46,562 nt of DNA from contig NZ_QGSZ01000393.1 of NCBI RefSeq assembly GCF_003857055.1, forward strand, positions 1 to 46,562, written 5' to 3'. This document shows positions 1 to 7,614 of this stretch, piece after piece (the stretch's first letter is position 1; each line of letters begins with the position of its first letter). The stretch is from Micromonospora inaquosa. Lineage in GTDB: Bacteria > Actinomycetota > Actinomycetes > Mycobacteriales > Micromonosporaceae. The notes under the pieces are model-generated. The model worked only from the letters and a program-made list of their open reading frames with translations, made no database searches and was not told where the DNA came from. Position numbers and translations under genes: made by a program.

Positions 1-2
1 GG

Positions 3-545
3 TTAGGGGTTGGTGAAGGAATTGGTGATTGCCGCGCAGAAGGCGGGGAGGTCGTCGGGTTTGCGGCTGCTTGTCAGGTTGCCGTCGGTGACGCACTCCT
101 CGTCCACCCAGGTGGCTCCGGCGTTGGTCAGGTCGGTACGCAGCGTCGGCCAGGAGGTGATCCGTCGACCGCGCACCACGTCCGCCTCGATGAGCGTCCA
201 CGGGCCGTGACAGATCACCCCGACCGGCTTGCCCGCTTCGAAGAACGCCTTCACGAACCGCACCGCGCCCGGGTCGCCCCGCAGGAAGTCCGGGTTCGCC
301 ACCCCTCCGGGCAGCACCAGCGCGTCGTACCCGGCGGCGTCCGCCTTGTCGACGGTCACGTCCACGTCGTACGTCTTGGACTGGTCCAGATGGTTGAAGG
401 ACTGGATGGAACCGGGCTTGAGCGAGACCAACTCGACAGTCGCGCCGGCGTTCTCGACCGCCTCGCGTGGGTGGACGTACTCGACCTCCTCGACGCCGTC
501 GGCGGCCAGGAAGGCGATCCGCTTGCCCTGCAATGTCGCTGCCAT
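3..545 (-). CDS. DJ-1/PfpI family type 1 glutamine amidotransferase-like protein
   Basis: Complete 180-residue protein of the PfpI/YhbO branch, usual length about 170-190. The nucleophile elbow is visible as ICHGPW with Cys112-His113, and the acidic partner sits in DGVEEVE near residue 19. LPGGVANPD and SSRKPDDLP are family-typical. Members are described as stress-linked proteases, deglycases or chaperones in the cytosol; which activity applies cannot be read here. The ATG at 545 has an AAGGAG ribosome site about nine bases upstream. It is divergent from hldE, and the spacer between them holds a 20-bp tandem repeat. Family call is firm, activity is not. Confidence 0.9.
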   Translation of the reverse strand: MAATLQGKRIAFLAADGVEEVEYVHPREAVENAGATVELVSLKPGSIQSFNHLDQSKTYDVDVTVDKADAAGYDALVLPGGVANPDFLRGDPGAVRFVKAFFEAGKPVGVICHGPWTLIEADVVRGRRITSWPTLRTDLTNAGATWVDEECVTDGNLTSSRKPDDLPAFCAAITNSFTNP

Positions 546-610
546 CTCGGTACATCTCCTTTCCGGGGTACCCCAATCCCCTTCCCCCGCGCGAACGCCC
601 GAAACAGGCC

Positions 611-690
611 GGACAGCTTCGGAGCGGCCCGGACAGCTTCGGACCGGCCCGGACAGCTTCGGACCGGCCCGGACAGCTTCGGAGCGGCCC
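611..690. repeat. four tandem 20-bp repeats between divergent genes
   Basis: Four adjacent 20-bp copies of GGACAGCTTCGGASCGGCCC (S is G, C, C, G in order) start at 611, 631, 651 and 671. A partial unit follows at 691. They lie between the start of the PfpI gene and the start of hldE. Twenty is not a multiple of three and spans about two DNA turns, so a non-coding or protein-binding role fits better than a coding repeat. Confidence 0.9.
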
Positions 691-718
691 GGACCGGTCA
701 GGAGCCATCGAAGGCGGC

Positions 719-2617
719 ATGACCAGCGGCGGGACCGGCCGCCACGCAGGTTTGTCCGCGAGGCCGCTGGGGACCCGGGGAGGCATGGCAGGAGCAGCAG
801 CGGAACAGCGCCGGCTCGCCACCGTCGTGGAGAGCTGGCTCGAGCGCCCAGTCCTGATCGTCGGTGACGCCATGTTGGACGAATGGCGGTTCGCCGACTC
901 CGACCGGCTCTGCCGGGAGGCGCCCGCCCCCGTCCTCACCCTGCGGCGGCGGATCTCCGCCGCCGGTGGGGCCGCGAACACCGCCGTCAACGTCGCCGCC
1001 CTCGGCGGCCGGGCGGTGCTGGTGGCACCGGTCGGCGCCGACGTCGCCGGGGACGAACTGCACGACTGCCTGGACCGGGCGGGCGTCTGGGACCGCACGG
1101 TCAACCAGCCGGGGCGGCCCACCCCGGTGAAGCGACGGATGTTGGCCGGCAACCAGATCCTGTTGCGCGAGGACTCCGGCGACCCGGAGGACGCCCTGGA
1201 CCACGACGGGGTGTGCCGACTGCTCACCGCCCTGAGCTGTGCCACCGAGGAGTTGCGCGCCGCCGCCGGTGGGGAAGCGCCGACCCTGGTGGTCTGCGAC
1301 TACGGCCTGGGCGCGCTGCCCGCGCCGGTCCGCGCGTGGCTGGTCGAGAACCGCGAGCGGTACGCCACTGTCGCGCTGGACGCCCACGACCTGGCCGACT
1401 GGCGGGGTCTCGCGCCCACCGTGGTCACCCCCAGCTTCGCCGAGGCGACCCGGCTGTTGGCCCGCGCGGGCGGTACGACCCGACCGACCGGTGGGACCGA
1501 ACTGCACCTGGAGCACCCGGACGCCGACCCGGCGGACGGGCCCTCCGAAATGACTGTGGGCGCCGCCCCGGGCGCGGTACGCGCCGACGGGGGCACCGCC
1601 GAGCCGGCGCGGGCCAGCGGCGGACCGGTCGGTGAGCCCACCCCGAGCGAGGGCCGGGTGGCCCTCACCGGCGACGGGCTCAGCGTCACCGGCACCGGGG
1701 TCACCGTGAACACCCGGGCCGGCGAGGGCGTCGACCGAGCCGTCCTGGCCGAGTCGAGGCTGGCGGAACTGCGTGCGCACACCGGCGCCGACGTGGTCGC
1801 GGTAACCCTGGACACCGAGGGCGCGGTGGTCGGCGGCGCCGACGGGGAGCCACGGCGCAGCCACAGCACCCCGGTACCGGCGAGTCACGCGGTGGGTGCC
1901 GGCGACGCGTACCTGGCGGCGATGACGCTGGCCCTGGCCGCCGACGCGCCGCTGCCCACCGCCGCCCAACTCGCCCAACTGGCGGCCACCATCACCGTCT
2001 CGGACACCGGCACCTGCGTGTGCCGACGGGACGACCTGCTCGCCGCACTCGACCAGCCGACAAACACCACGAGCCACCCCGCTGTGGTCGGCGGCGACGA
2101 ATTGGACGCGATCGTCGCCGAGTACCGCGAGGCGGGACGGTCGGTGGTCTTCACCAACGGCTGCTTCGACGTGCTGCATCGCGGGCACGTGCGCTACCTG
2201 GAGCAGGCCCGCGCGTTGGGTGACCTGCTCATCGTGGCGGTCAACTCCGACGGCAGCGTACGACGGCTGAAGGGCCCGGACCGGCCGGTCAACCCGGTCG
2301 AGGACCGGGGTGCCCTGCTCGCCGCGCTCGCCTGCGTGGATCACGTGGTGGTCTTCGAGGAGGACTCACCCGCCGCGCTGATCGAGGCGGTCCGACCGGA
2401 CGTGTACGTCAAGGGCGGCGACTATCCGCCGGAGCTGGTGCCGGAAGCGCCGCTGGTGCGCCGGCTGGGCGGCCAGGTGCGCACCCTGGGGTACGTGCCG
2501 GACCGGTCCACCTCCGCGATCATCGAGCGGATCCGGTCGCACAGCCGGGACCTGTCACCACACCTCGACGACCGGGAGCCGGACCCGTCGCTGCGCACCC
2601 GCACCCAGGCGTCGTGA
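719..2617 (+). CDS. hldE: bifunctional heptose-7-phosphate kinase / heptose-1-phosphate adenylyltransferase (HldE/RfaE type)
   Basis: Two-domain enzyme making ADP-heptose. The N-terminal PfkB-type kinase shows GDAMLDEW near residue 50, GGAANTAVNVAALGG, and the catalytic GAGDAY near 392. The C-terminal nucleotidyltransferase shows VFTNGCFDVLHRGH near 477-491 and VKGGDYPPE. At 632 residues it is longer than the usual 470-480, because of a low-complexity Gly/Pro/Thr-rich insert of about 85-90 residues (roughly 248-337) inside the kinase domain, plus an N-terminal extension. ATG 719 has a GAAGGCGG ribosome site; ATG 785 directly after GGGGAGG is an alternative. Its stop overlaps the next gene (GTGA), so the two are probably co-translated. 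gmhA, gmhB and hldD are not in this window. Confidence 0.9.
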   Translation: MTSGGTGRHAGLSARPLGTRGGMAGAAAEQRRLATVVESWLERPVLIVGDAMLDEWRFADSDRLCREAPAPVLTLRRRISAAGGAANTAVNVAALGGRAVLVAPVGADVAGDELHDCLDRAGVWDRTVNQPGRPTPVKRRMLAGNQILLREDSGDPEDALDHDGVCRLLTALSCATEELRAAAGGEAPTLVVCDYGLGALPAPVRAWLVENRERYATVALDAHDLADWRGLAPTVVTPSFAEATRLLARAGGTTRPTGGTELHLEHPDADPADGPSEMTVGAAPGAVRADGGTAEPARASGGPVGEPTPSEGRVALTGDGLSVTGTGVTVNTRAGEGVDRAVLAESRLAELRAHTGADVVAVTLDTEGAVVGGADGEPRRSHSTPVPASHAVGAGDAYLAAMTLALAADAPLPTAAQLAQLAATITVSDTGTCVCRRDDLLAALDQPTNTTSHPAVVGGDELDAIVAEYREAGRSVVFTNGCFDVLHRGHVRYLEQARALGDLLIVAVNSDGSVRRLKGPDRPVNPVEDRGALLAALACVDHVVVFEEDSPAALIEAVRPDVYVKGGDYPPELVPEAPLVRRLGGQVRTLGYVPDRSTSAIIERIRSHSRDLSPHLDDREPDPSLRTRTQAS

Positions 2618-3492
2618 ACCGCCCCCTCAACCTCGGCACCCCGGCGGAGTTCCGCGCCGACCGGCTGGTCGACGTGCTGATTCCGACCCGGAACCGGCCC
2701 GCCGAGCTGGCCGTCACCCTGGCGGGGCTGGCCGCCCAGGACGGGCTGCCCGGCTTCGGGGTGGTCGTCAGCGACCAGTCCGATGGAGATCCGGCGTACG
2801 CGCATCCCGCCGCCGCCACCATGGTCCGGGCGCTGCGCCACCGGGGCCACCCCGTGCTGCTGACCCGTCGGCTGCCCCGCCGGGGGTTGGCCGAACACCG
2901 GGCGTACCTGCTCGCCGCCTCGGACGCCCGGTACGTCCTCAGCCTCGACGACGACATCTGGTTGGAACCGGGGGCGCTGCACCGACTGGTCACCGCGATC
3001 GGTGAGCTGGGCTGCGGGTTCGTCGGCAACGGTGTGCACGGGCTCTCGTACACCGATGACCTGCGGCCGGAGACGCACGGCCACTACGAGGAGTGGACCG
3101 GGCCGCCCACACCGGAGCGGATCCGACCCGACACCCCGCAGTGGAACCGGGCCCGGATCCACTCGGCCGCGAATCTGCTGCACATCACCGAGCAGTTGGC
3201 GCTGCCGCCGGGCGCGTGGCGGGCGTACAAGGTCTCCTGGATCGGTGGGTGCGTGCTCTACGACCGGGCCAAGCTCGTCGACGCCGGTGGCTTCGACTTC
3301 TGGCGTCGGGTGCAGGAGAAACACCAGGGCGAGGACGTGGCCGCGCAACTGGCCGTGATGTCCCGCTACGGCGGCGCGGGCATCCTGCCCAGCGGCGCGT
3401 ACCACCTGGAATCCCCCACCACCGTCACCGACCGGGACGTGGAGGCGTGGGAGGTCGTCCTCGCCGACGAGGACACCCCGCAGCCGGCTTGA
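2614..3492 (+). CDS. GT2-family glycosyltransferase
   Basis: 292-residue GT-A fold glycosyltransferase. It opens with the nucleotide-sugar strand VDVLIPTRNRPAEL and has the metal-binding acidic cluster SLDDDIWLEPG near residue 111. GEDVAAQLAVMSRYGG late in the protein fits the usual ED acceptor/base region. The GTG start overlaps the hldE stop as GTGA, which supports a joint role in a heptose-containing glycan; that role is inferred. No membrane segment is apparent. Its stop lies one base from the stop of the convergent GT9 gene, leaving no room for an intergenic terminator. Donor and acceptor are unknown. Confidence 0.85.
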   Translation: MNRPLNLGTPAEFRADRLVDVLIPTRNRPAELAVTLAGLAAQDGLPGFGVVVSDQSDGDPAYAHPAAATMVRALRHRGHPVLLTRRLPRRGLAEHRAYLLAASDARYVLSLDDDIWLEPGALHRLVTAIGELGCGFVGNGVHGLSYTDDLRPETHGHYEEWTGPPTPERIRPDTPQWNRARIHSAANLLHITEQLALPPGAWRAYKVSWIGGCVLYDRAKLVDAGGFDFWRRVQEKHQGEDVAAQLAVMSRYGGAGILPSGAYHLESPTTVTDRDVEAWEVVLADEDTPQPA

Positions 3493-3493
3493 C

Positions 3494-4600
3494 CTACCCG
3501 GCGAGCAACTCCCGGGCGGCCTCCAGCACCTCGACCACCGGTACGTCGGTCACGAACGAGTCCCGGTGCGGGCACTCACCGTCGCCCGGCCGGTGCGGAT
3601 AGATGCCCGGGGTGCAGTCGACGCCGCAGACCGGGCAGTGCACAGTCCACGAGCTGATCGGCCGGTGCCGGCCCCGCAACGGGCTGGCCCCGTTGATCAG
3701 GTTGCCGACCCAGAAGATCCCCACCGTGCGCGCGCCCACCGCGGCGGCCAGGTGCAGCGGGCCGGTGTCGTTCGAGACGACCAACGCGCAGTCGGCGTAG
3801 CAACCCACCAGCCCACCGAGGCTGAGCGTGCCCACCTGAGGGCGCACCGGCACCCGCGCCGCCGCGACGACCCGGTCCACCACCTCCTGCTCGGAGGGCG
3901 TGCCGGTGACCAGCACCTCGTACCCGTCCTCGTGCAGCGCACGAGCTACCTCGGCGAAGCGCTCGGCGGGCCAGCGGCGGCGGGTGTCGGTGGCGCCCGG
4001 ATGCAACGCCACCCGGGGACGGCCCGCCGGGCCGAGCACCCGGGCGGCTTCGGCCCGGTCGGCGTCGGTCACCGCCAGCGTCGGAGTGATGCTCGTGGCC
4101 GGCGCTCCCACCAGCGCGACCACCTCCAGGTAGCGAATCACCTCGTGCTGGTAGTAGACGTAGCGGAGCCACCGGTCCAGCGGCGGCGCGTCCTCCGCAC
4201 GCAGGCCGACGGTCAACCGGGCACCGAGCCGACTGATCAGGGGGTTGGAGTTGGCGCCGCCACCGTGGATCTGCACCGCCAGGTCGAATTCCGCGTCGCT
4301 GGCGGCGGCCACGAAGTCGTCCATCGACGACTCCGGTTCGCCCGGGTCCGGCGTACGAATGCCGGGCGCCGCCGGCACCACCAGCACCCGGTCCACCGGG
4401 CCGGGCCGGTCGCGCCACAGCTTCGCGTGCCACGGCGCGCCGAGCAACACGATCTCCGCCGAGGGGTACGCGCTGCGCAGCGCGTCCAGCGCCGGCAGGG
4501 TGAAGATGAAGTCGCCGAGCGCGTTGGCGCGCAACACGGCGATCCGCCGCACGTCGGGAATGCGCTCGCCGGTCGGGCCGAGCACGGAAGGGCTGACCAC
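3494..4600 (-). CDS. GT9-family (ADP-heptose:LPS heptosyltransferase-like) glycosyltransferase
   Basis: 368 residues. The GT9 signature is clear: RIAVLRANALGDFIFTLPAL near the N-terminus with Gly29-Asp30, then HPGATDTRRRWP and SNDTGPLHLAAAVGA in the nucleotide-binding half. Near the C-terminus a Cys/His cluster (CPVCGVDCTPGIYPHRPG, then ECPH) may bind metal. The GTG at 4600 lies eight bases after the hsp20 stop at 4609, so it is probably the last gene of a DUF2231-hsp20-GT9 transcript. Facing hldE and a GT2, it is a good candidate user of ADP-heptose. A different sugar donor cannot be excluded. Confidence 0.85.
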   Translation of the reverse strand: MVSPSVLGPTGERIPDVRRIAVLRANALGDFIFTLPALDALRSAYPSAEIVLLGAPWHAKLWRDRPGPVDRVLVVPAAPGIRTPDPGEPESSMDDFVAAASDAEFDLAVQIHGGGANSNPLISRLGARLTVGLRAEDAPPLDRWLRYVYYQHEVIRYLEVVALVGAPATSITPTLAVTDADRAEAARVLGPAGRPRVALHPGATDTRRRWPAERFAEVARALHEDGYEVLVTGTPSEQEVVDRVVAAARVPVRPQVGTLSLGGLVGCYADCALVVSNDTGPLHLAAAVGARTVGIFWVGNLINGASPLRGRHRPISSWTVHCPVCGVDCTPGIYPHRPGDGECPHRDSFVTDVPVVEVLEAARELLAG

Positions 4601-4608
4601 GCGGCCCG

Positions 4609-5160
4609 CTACGGCCGGTCGATCTCGGCGGCGATGTCCGGGCGGTGCAGCTCCCGGTCCGCGGCCGGATCGGCGGGCGTCGGCGTACCCGGCAGGAGGT
4701 CGCCGGAGCGCGGCCCGGTGCGACCCACTGCGATGGTGCGCGGCGCGGGCCGGGTCGCCCGAGGCAGCCGGACCCGGAGCAGACCGTGGTCCATCACCGC
4801 GTCGATGGCGTCCGGGTCGACCCGCGCCGGCAGGTTGACCCGGTATTCGAAGCCGCGCGTCTCGAAACCGCCGGGGATGCCCTGGTCGGCGTTGACCTCC
4901 GCCTCCGAGCGGGCCCGTACGCACAGCTCGCGGTCGTCCAACTCGACCGCCACCTCCTCCGGTGCCACCCCGGGCAGCCGGACGACGACCTCCCACCCGT
5001 CCGAAGTCTCGGTCAACTCGACGTCGGACGCTCCAGCGCGACCACCGACCAGGCGGCTCAGCTCGGCGCGCAGCGACTGCAACTCCCCCATCGGGTCCCA
5101 GCCCTGCTGCCGGCCGCCCCGCCAGCCCCGGCCGAAGCCACCGAACTGCTGCTCGCTCAT
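4609..5160 (-). CDS. Hsp20/alpha-crystallin family small heat-shock protein
   Basis: 183-residue ATP-independent holdase-type chaperone. The N-terminus is Gly/Arg/Gln-rich (QQFGGFGRGWRGG). The alpha-crystallin domain follows from about residue 45: VELTETSDGWEVVVRLPGV, then VNLPARVDPDAIDAVMDHGLLRVRLPRA, the usual beta-sandwich core. ATG 5160 overlaps the upstream stop as TGATG and has GGAGAGG about five bases upstream; an in-frame GTG at 5163 is less likely. No clear C-terminal I-x-I motif is seen. Its position between a DUF2231 protein and a GT9 gene suggests transcriptional convenience rather than a shared pathway. Confidence 0.9.
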   Translation of the reverse strand: MSEQQFGGFGRGWRGGRQQGWDPMGELQSLRAELSRLVGGRAGASDVELTETSDGWEVVVRLPGVAPEEVAVELDDRELCVRARSEAEVNADQGIPGGFETRGFEYRVNLPARVDPDAIDAVMDHGLLRVRLPRATRPAPRTIAVGRTGPRSGDLLPGTPTPADPAADRELHRPDIAAEIDRP

Positions 5161-5663
5161 CACACCTCTCCGATCCGCTGGGTCGCCGCCGGCGGCCGTA
5201 GGGAGCTGGGCGCGTCCAGGCCGGCGTCGCGGTCGACGCCCACACCGAGCCGGTCGACCAGCTCACCACCGAGCCAGGCGCTGATGCCGAGGATCGCCAC
5301 CGCGACCACCTCGATGGCGACCAGTGCCCCGCCGGCGGCCCGAGAATCCGCATTGAGCCGGACCACCCACACGGCCGCGAAGAGCAGGATCACCGCGACG
5401 TTGGCACCGGCGTGCAGCAGACCCACCCGCTTGGCGCGGGTGCCGGTCGGGATCGCCAGCAGGTCGAACGAGCCGGCCGCCGCGGCGAGCAGGCCGCCGA
5501 TCAGGCCGACGGTGATGTTCCAGTACGCGACCTCGCCGAGGAAGTCGGGACCGCCGACGGTGTCCACCACGTCGAACAGCACCGCCGTGACCAGCAGCGC
5601 GACCGGGAACATGACCAGCATCGGATGGACTGGGTGACCCAGTACCTTGAGTCGGCTCTCCAT
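5160..5663 (-). CDS. DUF2231 family membrane protein
   Basis: 167-residue integral membrane protein. It begins MESRLKVLGHPVHPMLVMFP; the GHPVHP motif starting the first helix is typical of DUF2231. Four hydrophobic segments are visible: MLVMFPVALLVTAVLF, NITVGLIGGLLAAAAGSF, HAGANVAVILLFAAVWVV and ALVAIEVVAVAILGISAW. The tail is soluble. The ATG at 5663 has GGAGG seven bases upstream. Biochemical role is unknown; related proteins sit near redox or electron-transfer genes. It is the first gene of the probable three-gene set ending in GT9. Confidence 0.85.
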   Translation of the reverse strand: MESRLKVLGHPVHPMLVMFPVALLVTAVLFDVVDTVGGPDFLGEVAYWNITVGLIGGLLAAAAGSFDLLAIPTGTRAKRVGLLHAGANVAVILLFAAVWVVRLNADSRAAGGALVAIEVVAVAILGISAWLGGELVDRLGVGVDRDAGLDAPSSLRPPAATQRIGEV

Positions 5664-5817
5664 CTCCCGGCCTCCACTGGTCGGCTGTGCTGCGCGACGG
5701 TCTCGTACGGCGGGCCGTACCCCCGGCGACCCGGCGCAAACCTCGCGCTGGTCACGACGGCCTAGGCTGACGAATGGTGGTACCCGCCACCGGCTCAACG
5801 GTCGAGGGAGGATCAAC

Positions 5818-6435
5818 GTGACGGTGGAGATCACCTCGCACGAGGAGTTACGCGAGCTGCTGGGCGAACCGCACCTGCGGGCCGCCACCAAGGACCGCCC
5901 CCGCCTGCACCAGCGGGACCGCGAGTGGCTCGCCGCCTCCCCGTTCTGTCTGATGGCCACGGCCGGCGCGGACGGCAGCTGCGACGTCTCGCCCAAGGGC
6001 GACCCGGCCGGGTTCACCCTGGTGCTGGACGACACCACCATCGCGCTGCCCGAGCGGCCCGGCAACAGGCGGGCCGACGGCTACCGCAACATCCTCGACA
6101 ACCCCCACGTCGGGTTGCTCTTCCTCATCCCCGGCCGCACCGACACACTTCGGATCAACGGGCGGGCCCGGCTCGTACGCGACGCGCCCTTCTTCGACGA
6201 CATGGTGGTCAAGGGGCACCGGCCGGTGCTCGCGGTGGTGGTGGAGATCGAGCAGATCTTCTACCACTGCGCCAAGGCGTTCCTGCGGTCCGCGCTGTGG
6301 CGGCCGGAAACCTGGCAGCCGGAGGTGCTGCCGTCCCGGGCCCGCCTGATCAAGGAGGTCGAGGCGCCGACGGAAAGCCTTGAGGACCTGGAACGGCACT
6401 ACGGCCCGGAGTACGCCACGAAGATCTACGTCTGA
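5818..6435 (+). CDS. PPOX-class FMN-dependent protein (pyridoxamine 5'-phosphate oxidase-like)
   Basis: 205 residues with a split-barrel flavin-binding fold. Family features are DREWLAASPFCLMATAGADG, SCDVSPKGDPAGF, NRRADGYRNILDNPHVGLLF and DTLRINGRARLVRD. This pattern matches the DR_2398-like group of probable FMN enzymes; the substrate is unknown. The GTG at 5818 has a strong GAGGGAGG site. A TAGGCT hexamer at 5763-5768 is a good -10 candidate, giving a leader of about 43 bases. The downstream methyltransferase starts seven bases after its stop, so the two are likely co-transcribed. Confidence 0.87.
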   Translation: MTVEITSHEELRELLGEPHLRAATKDRPRLHQRDREWLAASPFCLMATAGADGSCDVSPKGDPAGFTLVLDDTTIALPERPGNRRADGYRNILDNPHVGLLFLIPGRTDTLRINGRARLVRDAPFFDDMVVKGHRPVLAVVVEIEQIFYHCAKAFLRSALWRPETWQPEVLPSRARLIKEVEAPTESLEDLERHYGPEYATKIYV

Positions 6436-6442
6436 CGTTGTC

Positions 6443-7090
6443 GTGGTGACCGCAGACGACTGGCTGGCAGAGACCCGCACCTCCTACGACACCGTCGCGG
6501 ACAGCTACGCGCATCTGGTGCGCGACTTCCTGGCCGAGGCGCCGCACGAACGGGCGATCCTGGCGCTCTTCGCCGAACTTGTCGACGCGGCTGGCGGCGG
6601 GCCGGTCGCCGACGTGGGCTGCGGGCCGGGACGCGTCACCGCCCACCTGCACACGCTCGGCGTCGACGCCTTCGGGATCGATCTCTCACCCGGGATGATC
6701 GAGGTGGCCCGCCGTGATCACCCCGAACTGAGGTTTGAGGTCGGCTCGATGACCGACCTCGACCTGGCTGACGGCTCGGTCGCCGGCCTGGTCGCCTGGT
6801 ACTCCCTCATCCACATCCCCGACGACCAGATCGACACGGTGCTCGCGCACTTCCGGCGGGTGCTGCGCCGCGGTGGCCCACTGCTGCTCGGCTTCCACGT
6901 GGGCGACGAGACGTCCCTCAAGACGGAGGGTTACGGCGGCCACCCGATGCGGCTGCACGTCCACCGTCGCCAGCCGGCCCGGATGGCGGCCTGGCTGCGG
7001 GCGAGCGGCTTCCGGATCGAGTCAGAGACGACTCTCACCTCACCCGAGAGCAAGCTCGCCGGTATCACCATCGCCCGCCGCGAGCGTTGA
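6443..7090 (+). CDS. class I SAM-dependent methyltransferase
   Basis: 215-residue Rossmann-fold methyltransferase. Motif I is VADVGCGPGRVTAHL, followed by GVDAFGIDLSPGMIEVARR with the acidic ribose-binding position. Later motifs are GSMTDLDLADGSVAGLVAWYSLIH and RRVLRRGGPLLLGFH. The substrate cannot be read; small-molecule and ubiquinone/menaquinone-type family members look alike. Two adjacent GTG codons (6443, 6446) are possible starts, with no strong ribosome site, consistent with coupling to the PPOX gene seven bases upstream. It ends about 220 bases before the mobile unit. Confidence 0.88.
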   Translation: MVTADDWLAETRTSYDTVADSYAHLVRDFLAEAPHERAILALFAELVDAAGGGPVADVGCGPGRVTAHLHTLGVDAFGIDLSPGMIEVARRDHPELRFEVGSMTDLDLADGSVAGLVAWYSLIHIPDDQIDTVLAHFRRVLRRGGPLLLGFHVGDETSLKTEGYGGHPMRLHVHRRQPARMAAWLRASGFRIESETTLTSPESKLAGITIARRER

Positions 7091-7308
7091 CCAGCCAGGC
7101 GATCTCGCGCGCCGGCATCAGTTGTCGACAGGAAGATCCTGCTCGATCCAGGAAAGTAGTGGGTTCACCGCCGCACCGGTGCCACCACATCCTGGCAGCG
7201 TCCTTCCGCGTCTGGGACCGTGCGGACGGATTGGTCCCCGCCAACAACCTTGCGTCCAGGTACCGGGCGCGGGAGGCGATAACCAGGGATCGAAGCATCC
7301 CGACGCTC
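7091..7308. other. intergenic DNA before the mobile unit; no confident gene
   Basis: Between the methyltransferase stop and the target duplication I see no convincing gene. A 77-codon minus-strand frame (7298 to 7065) exists, but it has no ribosome site, resembles nothing I know, and runs into the methyltransferase end. If real, its upstream region would have been cut by the insertion. Confidence 0.5.
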
Positions 7309-7316
7309 GGTTTCGC
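7309..7316. repeat. left 8-bp target-site duplication GGTTTCGC
   Basis: GGTTTCGC directly precedes the outer inverted repeat at 7317. The identical octamer lies at 11156-11163, directly after the right inverted repeat. Eight bases is the usual duplication length for the ISL3 family. Confidence 0.85.
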
Positions 7317-7340
7317 GGCTCTTCACAGATGAGGGTGTAG
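7317..7340 (+). repeat. outer left ISL3-type inverted repeat
   Basis: Reads GGCTCTTCACAGA, TGA, GGGTGTAG. Outer bases are the reverse complement of the right end at 11132-11155 apart from a three-base centre. The sequence 7341-7614 behind it is not homologous to the transposase gene by eye. Confidence 0.85.
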
Positions 7341-7614
7341 CTGCGGGGGCTGGGCTTGCGGGTCTTGGGCCACCCCTCTTGCTGTCGTTGGGATTTTCCA
7401 CCCCGAGAGGGCAGCCTTGCACGTTTGGGCCCGCTGCTGAGACCTCTTATCGGTCGTGCTGATGCCAAGCTGATCGAGGTGGGTCAACACATCGACACTC
7501 CCTCCTTCGGTGTCCGCCCCGGGATGCCCCGCGAACGCCCTTGGTGCCGACGGCCTCGATTGCGTAGGCATCAGCTGCTTTGTGGCGGCGGGACCCTGTC
7601 GCGGTCGGTGGGCC
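7341..7614. other. non-coding stretch inside the mobile unit
   Basis: About 270 bases between the outer inverted repeat and the tetR stop. Open frames on both strands look like chance frames, and I see no domain, RNA gene or clear terminator. On the minus strand the inverted repeat itself reads Leu-His-Pro-His-Leu-stop, like the end of an ISL3 transposase, so it may be a relic of a second IS copy. Confidence 0.4.

Noticed and set aside
611..690. Tandem 20-bp repeats considered as a CRISPR array
   Set aside because: The units are directly adjacent with no unique spacers, and no cas genes are present. No other CRISPR-like repeat-spacer pattern was seen in the window.
698..2344. Long minus-strand frame opposite hldE
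   Set aside because: Low-complexity Gly/Arg/Val composition without motifs, fully covered by a well-supported enzyme on the plus strand.
7065..7298. 77-codon minus-strand frame next to the mobile unit
   Set aside because: No ribosome site, no recognisable motif, and it overlaps the methyltransferase end; not called as a gene.
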